Positions 24,991 to 37,367 of a stretch of 64,000 bases of DNA are shown here, in pieces. The notes beneath the pieces were generated by a model. That model did not search any database. It worked only from the letters and a program-made list of their open reading frames with translations, and was not told the DNA's origin. The stretch covers positions 310,001 to 374,000 of the forward strand of contig NZ_JQNB01000001.1 in assembly GCF_000745005.1 (NCBI RefSeq), given 5' to 3'. This DNA is from Luteibacter sp. 9135 (GTDB lineage Bacteria > Pseudomonadota > Gammaproteobacteria > Xanthomonadales > Rhodanobacteraceae). A program made the position numbers and the translations under genes. Numbering within the stretch: position 1 is the first letter of the stretch; the number at the start of each line of letters is the position of its first letter.

Positions 24991-26892
24991 TTATATCTCG
25001 ACCTGAGCGCCCAGTTCGATCAGCCGGTTGCCCGGAATCTGGAAGAAGGCCGTGGCCGGCATCGCGTTACGGGCGAGGAAGGCGAACAGCTTGTCGCGCC
25101 AAAGGGCCATGCCGGGACGGCGCGCATCCGCCACGATGGTTTCGCGGGACAGGAAGAACGTCGTATCCATCATGTCGAAATCGAGTCCGCGTGCACTCGC
25201 GCGCGAGAGCGACAGCGGGATGTTCGGATCCTCGGCGAAGCCGTAGCGCAGCTGCAGGCCGAAGAAGCCGCCGCCGTATTCGATCACTTCCATGCGCTCG
25301 TCGAAGTCGGCCACGGGCGTTTCCAGCATCTCGACCGTCAGCAGCACGTTGCGCTCGTGCAGCACCTTGTTGTGCTTGAGGTTGTGCAGCATCGCGTGCG
25401 GCACCGAGTTCTGGTTGGCGGTGAGGAACACCGCCGTACCCGGCACGATCAGCGGCGGATGGTCGGCGATGTTCGCCACGAAGGGCTCCAGCGCCAGGCC
25501 GGACTGCTTGATCTCGCGCACCACGAGGTCTCTGCCCCGCCGCCACGTGGTCATGACGGTGAAGATCACCACACCCAGCACCAGCGGGAACCAGCCGCCA
25601 TGGGCGATCTTCAGCGCGTTGGCGCCGAAGAAGGCCAGGTCGATGACCAGGAAGATGACGCCGACCGTGATGACGGCCGCCCAGTGCCAGTTCCAGCGGC
25701 GGCGAGCGACGACCAGCGCCAGCAGCGTGGTCATGGTCATGGTGCCGGTCACGGCGATGCCGTAAGCCGCACCGAGGTTGTTCGACGAGCGGAAACCGAT
25801 GACCGCGAGGAACACCAGCACCATCAGCAGACGGTTCACCCAGGGCACGAAGATCTGCCCCGACATCTCGTGCGAGGTGTGCACCACGGCCATGCGTGGC
25901 GAGTAGCCCAGCGACATCGCCTCGCGGGTCATCGAGAAGGCGCCCGAGATCACCGCCTGCGAGGCGATCACCGCCGACGCCGTGGCCAGCGCGATCATCG
26001 GGTACAGCAGGTTCTCGGGCACCATCTTGTAGAACGGGTTTTCGATCGCGGTCTGGTCGTGCAGCAGCAGCGCGCCCTGGCCGAAGTAGTTGATGAGGAG
26101 CGCCGGCAGCACGAAGAAGAACCAGGCCAGGCGGATCGGCTTCTTGCCGAAGTGACCCATGTCGGCGTAGAGCGCTTCGCCGCCGGTCAGCGCCAGCACC
26201 ACGCCACCCAGCGCGATGAAGGCGGAACGGCCGTGCTCGGTAAAGAAGGTCACCGCGTACCACGGGTTTAACGCCCACAGCACCTGCGGATGCATGACCA
26301 GCTGACGCAGGCCCAGCCAGGCCAGCACGAGGAACCACACGGTCATGACCGGGGCAAAGGCCTTGCCGACGATTTCGGTGCCGTGCCGCTGGATGGCGAA
26401 CAGCGCCACCAGGATGACCAGGCAGATGGGCACCACGTAGGTATCCAGCGAGGGGGCCGCCACTTCCAGGCCTTCCACCGCGGATAGCACGGACATGGCC
26501 GGCGTGATCACGCCGTCCCCGTAGAACAGCGACGCGCCGAAGATGCCGATGGCGGCCAGCACCCAGCGCGAGCGCGGCGAACCGCTGACGCTGCGCTGCG
26601 CCAGCGCCATGAGCGCCATGATGCCGCCCTCGCCCTTGTTGTCGGCACGCATCACGAAGGTGACGTACTTCAGCGAGATCACCATCAGCAGCGACCAGAA
26701 GATCAGCGACAGCACGCCGAGCACCGCGGCAGGCTGCGGCGTCATGCCGTGCGTGCCGAGGGTTTCCTTCATGGTGTACAGCGGGCTGGTGCCGATGTCG
26801 CCGAAAACGATGCCGATGGCCCCGAGCGCCAGCGCGGCAAGTTTCTTGCCGCGGGCGTTCTGCAGTTCTTCGGCGGGATTGTGATGACCCAT
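24991..26892 (-). CDS. kup: Low-affinity potassium transporter Kup
   Basis: A 633-residue inner-membrane K+/H+ symporter with about twelve membrane helices in residues 25-450 and a cytoplasmic C-terminal domain. The family hallmark GAIGIVFGDIGTSPLYT lies at about residues 24-40, and GGEALYADMGHFG is also typical. It starts 3 nt after ruvA stops, so it is carried on the yebC-ruvC-ruvA transcript. The same insertion of kup between ruvA and ruvB is, from memory, usual in Xanthomonadaceae. Confidence 0.96.
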   Translation of the reverse strand: MGHHNPAEELQNARGKKLAALALGAIGIVFGDIGTSPLYTMKETLGTHGMTPQPAAVLGVLSLIFWSLLMVISLKYVTFVMRADNKGEGGIMALMALAQRSVSGSPRSRWVLAAIGIFGASLFYGDGVITPAMSVLSAVEGLEVAAPSLDTYVVPICLVILVALFAIQRHGTEIVGKAFAPVMTVWFLVLAWLGLRQLVMHPQVLWALNPWYAVTFFTEHGRSAFIALGGVVLALTGGEALYADMGHFGKKPIRLAWFFFVLPALLINYFGQGALLLHDQTAIENPFYKMVPENLLYPMIALATASAVIASQAVISGAFSMTREAMSLGYSPRMAVVHTSHEMSGQIFVPWVNRLLMVLVFLAVIGFRSSNNLGAAYGIAVTGTMTMTTLLALVVARRRWNWHWAAVITVGVIFLVIDLAFFGANALKIAHGGWFPLVLGVVIFTVMTTWRRGRDLVVREIKQSGLALEPFVANIADHPPLIVPGTAVFLTANQNSVPHAMLHNLKHNKVLHERNVLLTVEMLETPVADFDERMEVIEYGGGFFGLQLRYGFAEDPNIPLSLSRASARGLDFDMMDTTFFLSRETIVADARRPGMALWRDKLFAFLARNAMPATAFFQIPGNRLIELGAQVEI

Positions 26893-26895
26893 GAC

Positions 26896-27495
26896 TCAGC
26901 TTCCCAGCGCGGCGCGGAGCGCCTTGCGGATAATGGCCTCGGCGGTATCGCCTTCGGCGGCCGCCTTCTGTACCAGACGCGATGCTTCCACCGGCTTGTA
27001 ACCTAGTTGTTGCAGCGCCACGGTGGCTTCGCTTACCGGGTCCACCGGGATGGCATCGCCCGTGCCCGGTGCCGCCGGCAGCCGGACACCGACCGCATCC
27101 ACGCGATCGCGCAACTCGACCACCATGCGCTCGGCGGTCTTCTTGCCGATGCCGGGGATCTTGGTCAGCGCCACCACGTCGCCCGCATGCACCTGCCGGG
27201 ATAGTTCCTCGGTGGACACACCGGACAGCACGGCCAGCGCGATCTTCGCGCCGATGCCGCTCACCTTCAGCAGGTTGCGGAACATGGCCCGCTCGGTCTC
27301 ACGCAGGAAACCGTACAGCGCCACGCCATCTTCCTTCACCGCGTAATGGGTGAGCAGGATGACCTCCTTGCCCGTGGCGGGAAGGTCGTAGATGGTGGAC
27401 ATCGGCGCATCGACGTCGTAACCGACCCCGCCCACCTCGATCAGGAGGGAGGGTGGCTGCTTGCTGATAAGAATGCCCCGCAGGCGGCCGATCAT
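26896..27495 (-). CDS. ruvA: Holliday junction-binding protein RuvA
   Basis: A 199-residue protein that binds four-way junctions as a tetramer and loads RuvB. It has an N-terminal OB-fold ([20 protein letters not shown]), two helix-hairpin-helix motifs ([18 protein letters not shown] and [20 protein letters not shown]) and the flexible-linked C-terminal RuvB-binding domain ([13 protein letters not shown]). The ATG overlaps the ruvC end by 4 nt. Confidence 0.97.
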   Translation of the reverse strand: MIGRLRGILISKQPPSLLIEVGGVGYDVDAPMSTIYDLPATGKEVILLTHYAVKEDGVALYGFLRETERAMFRNLLKVSGIGAKIALAVLSGVSTEELSRQVHAGDVVALTKIPGIGKKTAERMVVELRDRVDAVGVRLPAAPGTGDAIPVDPVSEATVALQQLGYKPVEASRLVQKAAAEGDTAEAIIRKALRAALGS

Positions 27496-28013
27496 CGGCG
27501 ACGTCTCCATGCCGTGCGCGGGATACCCACGCGTTCGATACTGGACCGGGTGTGGGCGTGGGCGATCGCGATCGCCAGCGCATCCGCGGCATCGGCCTGG
27601 AGCGGCCCCTTGATGCCGAGGATCATCCCGATCATGTGCTGGACCTGGGTCTTGTCGGCGCGGCCGGTACCGACCACGGCCTGCTTGACCTCGGTGGCCG
27701 CGTATTCGTGCACCACGATGCCCCGGTTGACCACGGCGCAGATGGCGGCGCCGCGCGCCTGGCCCAGCTTGAGGGCCGAATCGGGATTGCGCGCCATGAA
27801 CACTTTCTCGATGGCGGCCTCGGCCGGCGCGTGCGTGGCGATGATGACACCCAGTTCGTCGAAGATACGCTTCAGCCGCAACGGGAAGGTGGCCTCCCCG
27901 CCGATGGTGAGCGCACCGTGCCATACGTGCGTCAGCGTGCCGTTGTCGGCGACATCGAGCACACCGACGCCCGTACGCTGGCTACCCGGATCGATACCGA
28001 GGATGCGGGTCAT
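27492..28013 (-). CDS. ruvC: Holliday junction resolvase RuvC
   Basis: A 173-residue RNase H-fold endonuclease that resolves four-way junctions. Catalytic acids are seen in [11 protein letters not shown] (Asp8), AAIEKVF, and [12 protein letters not shown]. The length is standard. It lies 41 nt after yebC and overlaps ruvA by 4 nt. Confidence 0.97.
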   Translation of the reverse strand: MTRILGIDPGSQRTGVGVLDVADNGTLTHVWHGALTIGGEATFPLRLKRIFDELGVIIATHAPAEAAIEKVFMARNPDSALKLGQARGAAICAVVNRGIVVHEYAATEVKQAVVGTGRADKTQVQHMIGMILGIKGPLQADAADALAIAIAHAHTRSSIERVGIPRTAWRRRR

Positions 28014-28054
28014 GACAGCGGGTTAGTAAGCAAGACGATAGGGAGCAGGAGGCC

Positions 28055-28804
28055 TCACGCCTCGTCCGCATCCTGTGTCGGGAGAACAGCGTTGTGGTAG
28101 ACCTCGTCGACGTCGTCGAGCGCGCTGAGCCGGTCGAGCAGCTTCTCGAAGTGCTCCAGCGCCTCGCCCGTGGGGGTGACCAGGGGACCGTTCGGGCGCA
28201 TGACCACGTCGGAGCCGTCGATCTCGAAACCCGCGGCGGCCAGCGCCTTGCGCATGGCTTCCACGGCGATGGGATCGGCGGCGAGCAGCACCGTGCCGAC
28301 ACCGTTCTCGATGACGATGTCTTCGGCGTTGTTCTCGATGGCCGCTTCTTCCAGCTTCGCCTCGACATCGGCGTCGCCACCGGTGTGCACCCGCACCTGG
28401 CCCACGCGGGTGAACTGGAATGCCACCGAATTGGTAGTGCCCATGTTGCCGCCGAGCTTGTTCAGCGCCGCGCGCACGTCGGCGACGGTGCGGGTCTGGT
28501 TGTCGGTCACGCAGTCGATGATGAGCGCGGTGCCCGCGGGGCCGTAGCCCTCGTAGCGCACCTCGTGCATGTCGGCGCCGCCCTCGGCACCGGAACCGCG
28601 CTTGATCGCGCGCTCGATGGTGTCGCGGGTCATGTTGGCGGCCAGCGCCTTGTCCACGGCGGCGCGCAGGCGCGGGTTGCCGTTGGGGTCGGGCACGCCG
28701 CCACGGGTGGCGATGGTGATTTCGCGGATCAGCTTGGTGAACACCTTGGCGCGCTTGGCGTCTTCGGCGTTCTTGCGACCTTCGATGGAAGGGCCTCTAC
28801 CCAT
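28055..28804 (-). CDS. yebC: YebC/PmpR-family protein
   Basis: A 249-residue YebC-type protein with the conserved start MGRGPSIEGRKNAEDAKRAK and GYGPAGTALIIDCVTDN in the middle. Members were described as transcription regulators (PmpR) and more recently as ribosome-associated factors easing translation of difficult motifs. It lies upstream of ruvC-ruvA in the order found in many proteobacteria. Confidence 0.95.
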   Translation of the reverse strand: MGRGPSIEGRKNAEDAKRAKVFTKLIREITIATRGGVPDPNGNPRLRAAVDKALAANMTRDTIERAIKRGSGAEGGADMHEVRYEGYGPAGTALIIDCVTDNQTRTVADVRAALNKLGGNMGTTNSVAFQFTRVGQVRVHTGGDADVEAKLEEAAIENNAEDIVIENGVGTVLLAADPIAVEAMRKALAAAGFEIDGSDVVMRPNGPLVTPTGEALEHFEKLLDRLSALDDVDEVYHNAVLPTQDADEA

Positions 28805-28853
28805 GTTCGATTCCTGGACTTACCGGACGGACGAGGCGCGATTCTAGCTGCAA

Positions 28854-29498
28854 TCAGGCCGGGGGGCTAAGGGGGGCGGCAAAGCGTCCCTCACGGAGGA
28901 AGGTCGCGACCTGCCGGGCCACATCCGCCGAGACCAGCAGGCCGGTGTGACTGGTTTCCAGGACGCAGTGATCGCACAGGCCCGGCAGGCGGGTTTCCTC
29001 CACGCCCACCGAGCCATCGTGCTCCTCGCCGATCTCACCTACCAGTGCGCCCAGGCCGACCGGCATGCGGCCGGCGATCATGCCGACCTCGCGCGCGCCG
29101 TCCCAGCGATCCAGGCCATGTTCGAGCAGGCCCTTGGCCTGGCCCAGCAGCATGTCGCCACCCCAGCGGTGGGTCAGGCCCCGCGCCGCGCCGCTGCCGT
29201 TGAGCGGCGAGCCGAGGCAGACGATGCGGGCGGGCGACGGCGCTTCGTCACGGCAGGCCAGCAGGGCGAGGATGCCGCCCAGGCTGTGCCCGACGATATG
29301 CACGGGCTCGGGCGCCAGGTGGCGAATCCGTTTCCGCAGGCGTTCGATGGCCTGCTGCGGCGGCGCGACCACGCTCATGTATTCGAACGGATGGACCCGG
29401 AACCCTTCGTCGCGCAGCCGGCGGCTGAGCATCGCCATGGCAAAACCGCGCATCCACAGGCCATGCAGCAACAGCACGTCGATGGGCGAGTCACTCAT
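28854..29498 (-). CDS. Alpha/beta hydrolase (putative lipase/esterase-like)
   Basis: A 214-residue cytoplasmic-looking hydrolase. The nucleophile elbow is GHSLGG with Ser at about residue 76; LLLHGLWMRG at the N-terminus is the oxyanion region, and ETSHTGLL near the C-terminus supplies the catalytic His. Its substrate cannot be read. It lies 20 nt downstream of aspS and is probably cotranscribed with it. Confidence 0.85.
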   Translation of the reverse strand: MSDSPIDVLLLHGLWMRGFAMAMLSRRLRDEGFRVHPFEYMSVVAPPQQAIERLRKRIRHLAPEPVHIVGHSLGGILALLACRDEAPSPARIVCLGSPLNGSGAARGLTHRWGGDMLLGQAKGLLEHGLDRWDGAREVGMIAGRMPVGLGALVGEIGEEHDGSVGVEETRLPGLCDHCVLETSHTGLLVSADVARQVATFLREGRFAAPLSPPA

Positions 29499-29518
29499 GG
29501 CAGGGCGCCCGACCGAAG

Positions 29519-31288
29519 TCAGGGTTTGGGCGCCTCCGCGGCGACGCGGACGTGGAGTTCCTTCAGCTGGGGCTCCGACACCGGCGACGGGGCGTCGGTC
29601 ATCAGGTCTTGCGCGCTGGTGGTCTTGGGGAAGGCGATGACGTCACGGATGGACTCGGTGCCCGCCATGAGCGCCGCGATGCGGTCGATGCCGAAGGCCA
29701 GGCCACCGTGCGGCGGGGCACCCATGCGCAGGGCCTTGAGCAGGAAGCCGAACTTGGCTTCGGCCTCGTCGGCGCCGATGCCCAGCAGGCCGAACACGGC
29801 ACTCTGCATCTCGGGGCGATGGATACGGATGGAGCCGCCGCCGATCTCGTTGCCGTTGAGCACCATGTCGTAGCCACGGCTGACCGCCGTGACCGCGTGC
29901 TCGCGCAGGTCGGCGATGTCGTCGACCTTGGGCGCGGTGAACGGGTGATGGAGGGCGACGAAGCGTTTTTCCTCGTCGTCGTATTCGAACATGGGGAAGT
30001 CGGTGACCCACAGCGGCTTCCAGGTGTCCTCGACCAGGCCACGGTCGCGACCGAGCTTGATGCGCAGCGCGCCCATGAAGTCGGTGACCGTCTTCCAGGC
30101 GCCAGCGCCGAAGAACACGATGTCGCCATTGGCGGCGCCGGTGAGCGCCAGCACCTGTGCCAGGGCATCGTCGTCGAGGAACTTGGCCACCGGCGAGTTG
30201 ATGCCCTCGCGACCCTTGGCCAGATCGTCGACCTTGAGCCAGGCCAGGCCCTTTGCCCCGTAGCGGGCGGCGTATTCGGTCAGGCCGTCGATGTCCTTGC
30301 GCGAGAGGCCCGCCGCGCCCGGCACGCGCAGGGCGGCCACGCGGCCGGCCGGATCGTTGGCCGGCCCGGAGAACACCTTGAACTCGACGTGTTTCACCGC
30401 CTCGGCGATGTCGGTCAGCTCCAGCGCAATGCGCAGGTCGGGCTTGTCCGAACCGAAGCGGCGCATGGCCTCGGCGTAGGTCATGCGCGGGAACGCGGCG
30501 TCCAGTTCCACCTTGCGCACTTCTCGGAACACGTGGCGGATCAGGTCCTCGACGAAGTCCTGGACGTCCTGTTCCTCGACGAAGGCGAACTCCAGGTCGA
30601 GCTGGGTGAATTCCGGCTGGCGATCGGCGCGGAGGTCTTCGTCGCGGAAGCAGCGGGCGATCTGGTAGTAGCGGTCGAAGCCCGCCATCATCAGGATCTG
30701 CTTGAACAGCTGCGGCGACTGCGGCAGCGCGTAGAACTGACCCGGATGCACGCGGCTGGGCACCAGGTAGTCGCGCGCGCCTTCCGGCGTGGCCTTGGTC
30801 AGGATCGGGGTTTCGATGTCCTGGAAGCCGGCGGCATCCAGGTAACGGCGCAGCTCGCGCACCAGCGCGGTACGCGTGCGCATCATCTGCTGCATCTCGG
30901 GACGGCGCAGGTCGAGGTAGCGGTAGGTCATCCGCATGTCCTCGTTCGGCGTCTCGTGCTGCGCGAACGGCAGGTCACGGGCCTCGTTGAGGATCTGCAC
31001 GGTGTCGGCGAGCAACTCGACCGTGCCCGTCTTCAGCTTGTCGTTGGACGACAGGCGGCGGCGGAGCTGGCCGGTGACCCGGATGACGAATTCGTTGCCC
31101 AGCTCGCCGGCCACGGCGAAGGCCGTGGCGTTCTCGCGCTCGATCACGACCTGGGCGATGCCCTCGTGGTCGCGAAGGTCGACGAAGGCCACGTGGCTCT
31201 GCAGGCGGAGGGTGTTGACCCAGCCGCAAAGGGTGACTTCCTGGCCGACCAGGGACTCGTCGATGGCTCCGCAAAAATGGCTGCGCAT
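29519..31288 (-). CDS. aspS: Aspartyl-tRNA synthetase
   Basis: A 589-residue class II synthetase of the bacterial type. It begins with an OB-fold anticodon domain ([20 protein letters not shown]), followed by motif 2 ([20 protein letters not shown]), the GAD insertion domain and motif 3 (GLAFGIDRI). The frame is open upstream to 31825 but the segment beyond 31288 lies antisense-like over the DUF3011 gene and its terminator, so the ATG at 31288 is used. Confidence 0.98.
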   Translation of the reverse strand: MRSHFCGAIDESLVGQEVTLCGWVNTLRLQSHVAFVDLRDHEGIAQVVIERENATAFAVAGELGNEFVIRVTGQLRRRLSSNDKLKTGTVELLADTVQILNEARDLPFAQHETPNEDMRMTYRYLDLRRPEMQQMMRTRTALVRELRRYLDAAGFQDIETPILTKATPEGARDYLVPSRVHPGQFYALPQSPQLFKQILMMAGFDRYYQIARCFRDEDLRADRQPEFTQLDLEFAFVEEQDVQDFVEDLIRHVFREVRKVELDAAFPRMTYAEAMRRFGSDKPDLRIALELTDIAEAVKHVEFKVFSGPANDPAGRVAALRVPGAAGLSRKDIDGLTEYAARYGAKGLAWLKVDDLAKGREGINSPVAKFLDDDALAQVLALTGAANGDIVFFGAGAWKTVTDFMGALRIKLGRDRGLVEDTWKPLWVTDFPMFEYDDEEKRFVALHHPFTAPKVDDIADLREHAVTAVSRGYDMVLNGNEIGGGSIRIHRPEMQSAVFGLLGIGADEAEAKFGFLLKALRMGAPPHGGLAFGIDRIAALMAGTESIRDVIAFPKTTSAQDLMTDAPSPVSEPQLKELHVRVAAEAPKP

Positions 31289-31307
31289 GCGCTTGAAGCT
31301 TCGTGGG

Positions 31308-31340
31308 AAAAGACCCCGGATCGTATCACGACCGGGGTCT
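31308..31340 (-). terminator. Terminator of the DUF3011 gene
   Basis: On the minus strand AGACCCCGG and CCGGGGTCT form a perfect 9-bp stem, 12-nt loop, followed by TTTT. It separates the DUF3011 gene from aspS. Confidence 0.75.
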
Positions 31341-31362
31341 GCCAAGCGCCGGCAGGGGCCGC

Positions 31363-31956
31363 TCAGCGGCCGATATCGAACTTCGCGCGGCAGCCGTGAT
31401 CGGCCCAGATGCCCTGGGGCGAGAAGCCGTAGCTGTAGCCCTCGCGACAGGCGGCGTCCGAGTTCTGTTCGACCAGGCGGGCGCCGGGTCCGACCGGCCA
31501 GCGACACAGCACGCGTTTGTTGTCCTCGCTGTCGCAGGACACGATCTGGCCGCTGTTGCCGGCATAGCCGGGACGACCGCCATCGGGCCTGCCGTAACCG
31601 GGAGGATAGCGATCGCGATCGCGGTCGTTGCCCCAGCCAGGACGACCACCGTTGTCGCCCCAGCCCGGTCGGCCGCCGCCCCAGCCACCCGCTTCCTGGA
31701 AGATGCCGCGGCAGCCATCGTCGACCCACAGGCCACCGCGATCCATGTCCCAGTTGCGACCGCGGATGCAGGGGGTCTGGGAGTCCTGCCGGACCAGGCG
31801 TGCGTCGCGCCACGGCACTTGGCAATAGGCGCGGCGGCCGCTGTCGCTGTAGCAGTTGACCGTGTCACCGCCGCGCTGGGCCTGCGCCACGTGCGGCGTC
31901 ACGAACAGCCCCGCGCCCAGCGCAACCATGGCGACCAACCCGAGAATGCGTTTCAT
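31363..31956 (-). CDS. Secreted DUF3011 domain protein
   Basis: A 197-residue exported protein. After a signal peptide (residues 1-26, ending HVAQAQ) come two copies of a cysteine-patterned DUF3011 repeat ([17 protein letters not shown] ... [12 protein letters not shown] and [18 protein letters not shown] ... [12 protein letters not shown]), separated by a Gly/Arg/Asp/Tyr-rich low-complexity linker at about residues 90-135. DUF3011 is common in Xanthomonadales with no defined function; similar cysteine patterns suggest a disulfide-stabilised periplasmic or surface protein. Confidence 0.88.
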   Translation of the reverse strand: MKRILGLVAMVALGAGLFVTPHVAQAQRGGDTVNCYSDSGRRAYCQVPWRDARLVRQDSQTPCIRGRNWDMDRGGLWVDDGCRGIFQEAGGWGGGRPGWGDNGGRPGWGNDRDRDRYPPGYGRPDGGRPGYAGNSGQIVSCDSEDNKRVLCRWPVGPGARLVEQNSDAACREGYSYGFSPQGIWADHGCRAKFDIGR

Positions 31957-32063
31957 GCCCCTGACCTCCGATGTGTGTGTGCAGAAACTATCGGACGCAT
32001 ACGCAACGATGTTTGAACGGATCGCAGGAAAACGATGACGTCGTGCGGCGGGTCAGCGGCGGG

Positions 32064-32381
32064 TCAGTCGCCGGACGACTTGGCGGGTGCCGGGCTCGGC
32101 GCCGGCGCCGGCGTGGAGGCAGGCGTGGGCGCCGCAGCCGCGGGCGCCGCGGCGGGTGCACCGGACGAGCCCTCGACGAGGTTGCGCTTCTTGTCGCCGT
32201 CCTTCTTGAAGTCGGTCTCGTACCAGCCGCCGCCGGCCAGGCGGAACTGCGGGGCGCTCAGCATGCGCCCCACCTGCGGCTCGCCGCAGGTGGGACACAC
32301 GGTGGGATCGGCATCGGACATCTTCTGCAGGCGCTCGAAGCGGTGGCCGCAGGCCTTGCACTGGAATTCGTAGATGGGCAT
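32064..32381 (-). CDS. FmdB-type zinc-ribbon protein
   Basis: A 105-residue protein. Residues 1-40 form the FmdB/CxxC regulatory zinc ribbon (MPIYEFQCKACGHRFE ... VCPTCGEPQ) with four cysteines. The rest is a charged stretch and a long Ala/Pro tail that looks disordered. Family members are often encoded beside aspS; the function is unknown. It lies 18 nt downstream of clpB. Confidence 0.88.
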   Translation of the reverse strand: MPIYEFQCKACGHRFERLQKMSDADPTVCPTCGEPQVGRMLSAPQFRLAGGGWYETDFKKDGDKKRNLVEGSSGAPAAAPAAAAPTPASTPAPAPSPAPAKSSGD

Positions 32382-32399
32382 CGGGTGGAACCTCGGGAA

Positions 32400-34988
<2,589 letters not shown>

Positions 34989-35020
34989 CGTCGATGTCTC
35001 CCTGGAAAGGTTACGGCGCA

Positions 35021-35041
35021 TTCGGGGCGCATCGCCCCGAA
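35021..35041 (-). other. Hairpin in the clpB 5' leader
   Basis: TTCGGGGCG and CGCCCCGAA are a perfect 9-bp inverted repeat around CAT, located between the putative heat-shock promoter and the clpB ribosome site. It will form a very stable leader hairpin; a role in message stability or temperature sensing is only a guess. Confidence 0.5.
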
Positions 35042-35057
35042 CCGCCTCTGGCGCAAG

Positions 35058-35087
35058 ACATGCGGGTGATCGTACGACCCTTCAACG
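35058..35087 (-). promoter_or_regulatory. Sigma-32-like heat-shock promoter of clpB
   Basis: On the minus strand GTTGAAG (near the CTTGAAA consensus) is separated by 13 nt from CCCGCATGT (near CCCCATNT). Position and spacing fit an RpoH promoter about 70-100 nt upstream of the clpB start. Confidence 0.6.
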
Positions 35088-35156
35088 GGCCGTGCGCAGC
35101 ACTTTTTTCACACCCCGGCCGGCATGCTCGGCGAACCGCCGCCCCATGGAGACGCC

Positions 35157-35942
35157 GTGACAGCCGCCCGCGACACCTTGCCCCCTCCGCCCGTCGACCT
35201 GATCGACACCGGCAGCGCCCTTTTCCTCGACGCCGACGGCACCTTGCTGGCCTTTGCCGACGATCCGGACGCGGTGGCGGTGGCCGACGGACTCCTGGAC
35301 ACGCTGGACACGCTGCGCGATCGACTGGACGGTGCGCTGGCCCTGGTCAGCGGTCGCGCCATCGCCGGGCTGGACGCCATCTTCGATCGGCCCGACTGGG
35401 CCGCGGCGGGCCAGCACGGCCTGGAGCGCCGCGACGGTGCGGGCCGGCTGACCACGGTTCCGGTGGACGAGGCGGAACTGGCCCGACTGCGCCAGACGGT
35501 GCACGCCGTGGCCGCCGACATGCCCGGGGTGAGGGTGGAGGACAAGAGCTGGTCCGTCGCGCTGCATTGCCGCGAGCGCCCTGAACACGAGGCCGAACTG
35601 GCCCGGCGTGCCCCGGAGATCGCCGCGCGCTTTCCGGGTTTCGAGTTGCAGCCCGGCAGTTACGTGTTCGAGTTCAAACCGCGCGGCATGGACAAGGGCG
35701 TCGCCGTGGCGGCCTTCCTGGCTTCCGCGCCGTTCGCCGGCCGCCGGCCGGTGTATCTCGGCGACGACCTGACCGATGAACATGCGTTCGCGGTGGTCAA
35801 TGCGCAGGGCGGGGTGTCCATCCGGATCGGTTCGCGAGCCCCATCACAGGCCGCTTTCACATTGTCTAGCCCAGCCGATGTCCACCATTGGCTCGATTCC
35901 GTGAAAGCCCGACTGACGCAGGGAGCCGCAAGGTCACAATGA
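35157..35942 (+). CDS. otsB: Trehalose-6-phosphate phosphatase OtsB
   Basis: A 261-residue HAD-superfamily phosphatase that converts trehalose-6-phosphate to trehalose. The nucleophile motif DADGT is at residues 25-29, SGR follows near 67, and the C-terminal Mg-binding motif is [10 protein letters not shown]. The GTG at 35157 is preferred because GGAG lies 6-7 nt before it; the in-frame ATG at 35124 lacks a ribosome site. The stop overlaps the otsA start (ATGA). Confidence 0.92.
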   Translation: MTAARDTLPPPPVDLIDTGSALFLDADGTLLAFADDPDAVAVADGLLDTLDTLRDRLDGALALVSGRAIAGLDAIFDRPDWAAAGQHGLERRDGAGRLTTVPVDEAELARLRQTVHAVAADMPGVRVEDKSWSVALHCRERPEHEAELARRAPEIAARFPGFELQPGSYVFEFKPRGMDKGVAVAAFLASAPFAGRRPVYLGDDLTDEHAFAVVNAQGGVSIRIGSRAPSQAAFTLSSPADVHHWLDSVKARLTQGAARSQ

Positions 35943-37360
35943 GCCGACTAGTCGTCATATCCAACCGCGTGGCGCTGCCCAAGCAGACGCAGACCGGCGG
36001 CCTCGCCTCGGCCATGAACGCGGCACTGCAGGAAATGGGTGGCCTGTGGTTCGGCTGGAGCGGCAACATCGCCGCCGAGACGGGCAAGGAGTTGCACGAG
36101 GTCAGCGACGGGCATATCGAATACGCCACCATCGACATGTCGAAACAGGACCACGACGACTACTACAGCGGATTCGCCAATCGCGCCCTGTGGCCGTTGT
36201 TTCATTACCGGGGTGACCTGGTCGATTACCGACGCGACCATCTCGAAGGCTATTTCCGGGTGAACCGCGCTTTTGCCAAGCGCGTGTCGAAGCTGATCAA
36301 GAAAGACGACGTCATCTGGGTGCACGACTACCACCTGATCCCGCTGGCTTCGATGCTGCGCGAACTGGGCGTGGAGAACCGGATCGGTTTCTTCCTGCAC
36401 ACGCCGCTGCCGGCCGCGGGTCTACTGATCACGCTGCCGCGCCACCGCGAACTGCTGGAATCCTTCGCCTCGTACGACCTCGTCGGCCTGCACACGCAGC
36501 GCGACCTGCGCGCGCTGGAGGATTATTTCCTGCACGAACTGGGCGCGGCGATGCGCACGGGTGGACGCATCCGCGCCGCCAACGGGCGTATCTTCCGCGC
36601 CGGCGTGTTTCCGATCAGCATCGACACCGCCGAGGCGGTGGAGCTGGCCCACCGGGCCGAAGACAGTGGCGCCGTGGCCAAGCTGCGGGCCAGCATCGAC
36701 GACCGCCAGCTCATCATCGGCGTGGACCGCCTGGATTATTCCAAGGGCCTGCCCGAACGCTTCGAAGGCTTCGCGCGCCTGCTGCGCGACCAGAAGGACA
36801 TGCGCGGACGCGTGTCCCTGCTGCAGATCGCCCCGCCCTCGCGCTCCGACGTGCCGGAATACCGTTCGCTGCGGCGCGAGCTGGAACGCAGCGCCGGGCA
36901 CATCAACGGGCAGTACGCCGAGCCGGACTGGGTACCCATCCGGTACGTCAACAAGTCGTTCGGACACAAGGTACTGGCCGGCTACTTCCGGGTCGCCAAG
37001 GTCGGCCTGGTGACACCCCTGCGCGACGGCATGAACCTGGTGGCCAAGGAATACGTGGCCTGCCAGGATCCGCAGGACCCCGGCGTGCTGGTGCTGTCGC
37101 GCTTCGCGGGCGCAGCCCAGGAGCTGGACGCCGCATTGCTGGTGAACCCGTCGGACCTGGACGAGGTGTCCGAGGCGCTGAAGCGGGCACTGGAGATGCC
37201 GCTCAAGGAACGCCGGATGCGCTGGCAGTCGATGATGGACGTACTCGAGCGTAACGACATCACCACCTGGCGCAACGCGTTCCTGCACGCCCTGATGGAA
37301 CCACCCAAGGTGAAGCCCGAGATCTACGTCCACGCGCCGATGACCGCCTCGCCGGGCTGA
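35939..37360 (+). CDS. otsA: Trehalose-6-phosphate synthase OtsA
   Basis: A 473-residue GT20 glycosyltransferase that makes trehalose-6-phosphate from UDP-glucose and glucose-6-phosphate. Typical segments are [50 protein letters not shown] and LRDGMNLVAKEYVA. The order otsB-otsA with ATGA coupling gives a self-contained osmoprotectant operon. It ends 7 nt from the convergent pgeF. Confidence 0.98.
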   Translation: MSRLVVISNRVALPKQTQTGGLASAMNAALQEMGGLWFGWSGNIAAETGKELHEVSDGHIEYATIDMSKQDHDDYYSGFANRALWPLFHYRGDLVDYRRDHLEGYFRVNRAFAKRVSKLIKKDDVIWVHDYHLIPLASMLRELGVENRIGFFLHTPLPAAGLLITLPRHRELLESFASYDLVGLHTQRDLRALEDYFLHELGAAMRTGGRIRAANGRIFRAGVFPISIDTAEAVELAHRAEDSGAVAKLRASIDDRQLIIGVDRLDYSKGLPERFEGFARLLRDQKDMRGRVSLLQIAPPSRSDVPEYRSLRRELERSAGHINGQYAEPDWVPIRYVNKSFGHKVLAGYFRVAKVGLVTPLRDGMNLVAKEYVACQDPQDPGVLVLSRFAGAAQELDAALLVNPSDLDEVSEALKRALEMPLKERRMRWQSMMDVLERNDITTWRNAFLHALMEPPKVKPEIYVHAPMTASPG

Positions 37361-37367
37361 GGCGCCC

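Noticed and set aside
31289..31825. N-terminal extension of aspS
   Set aside because: It would run antisense over the DUF3011 gene and its terminator, and the family N-terminus begins at 31288.
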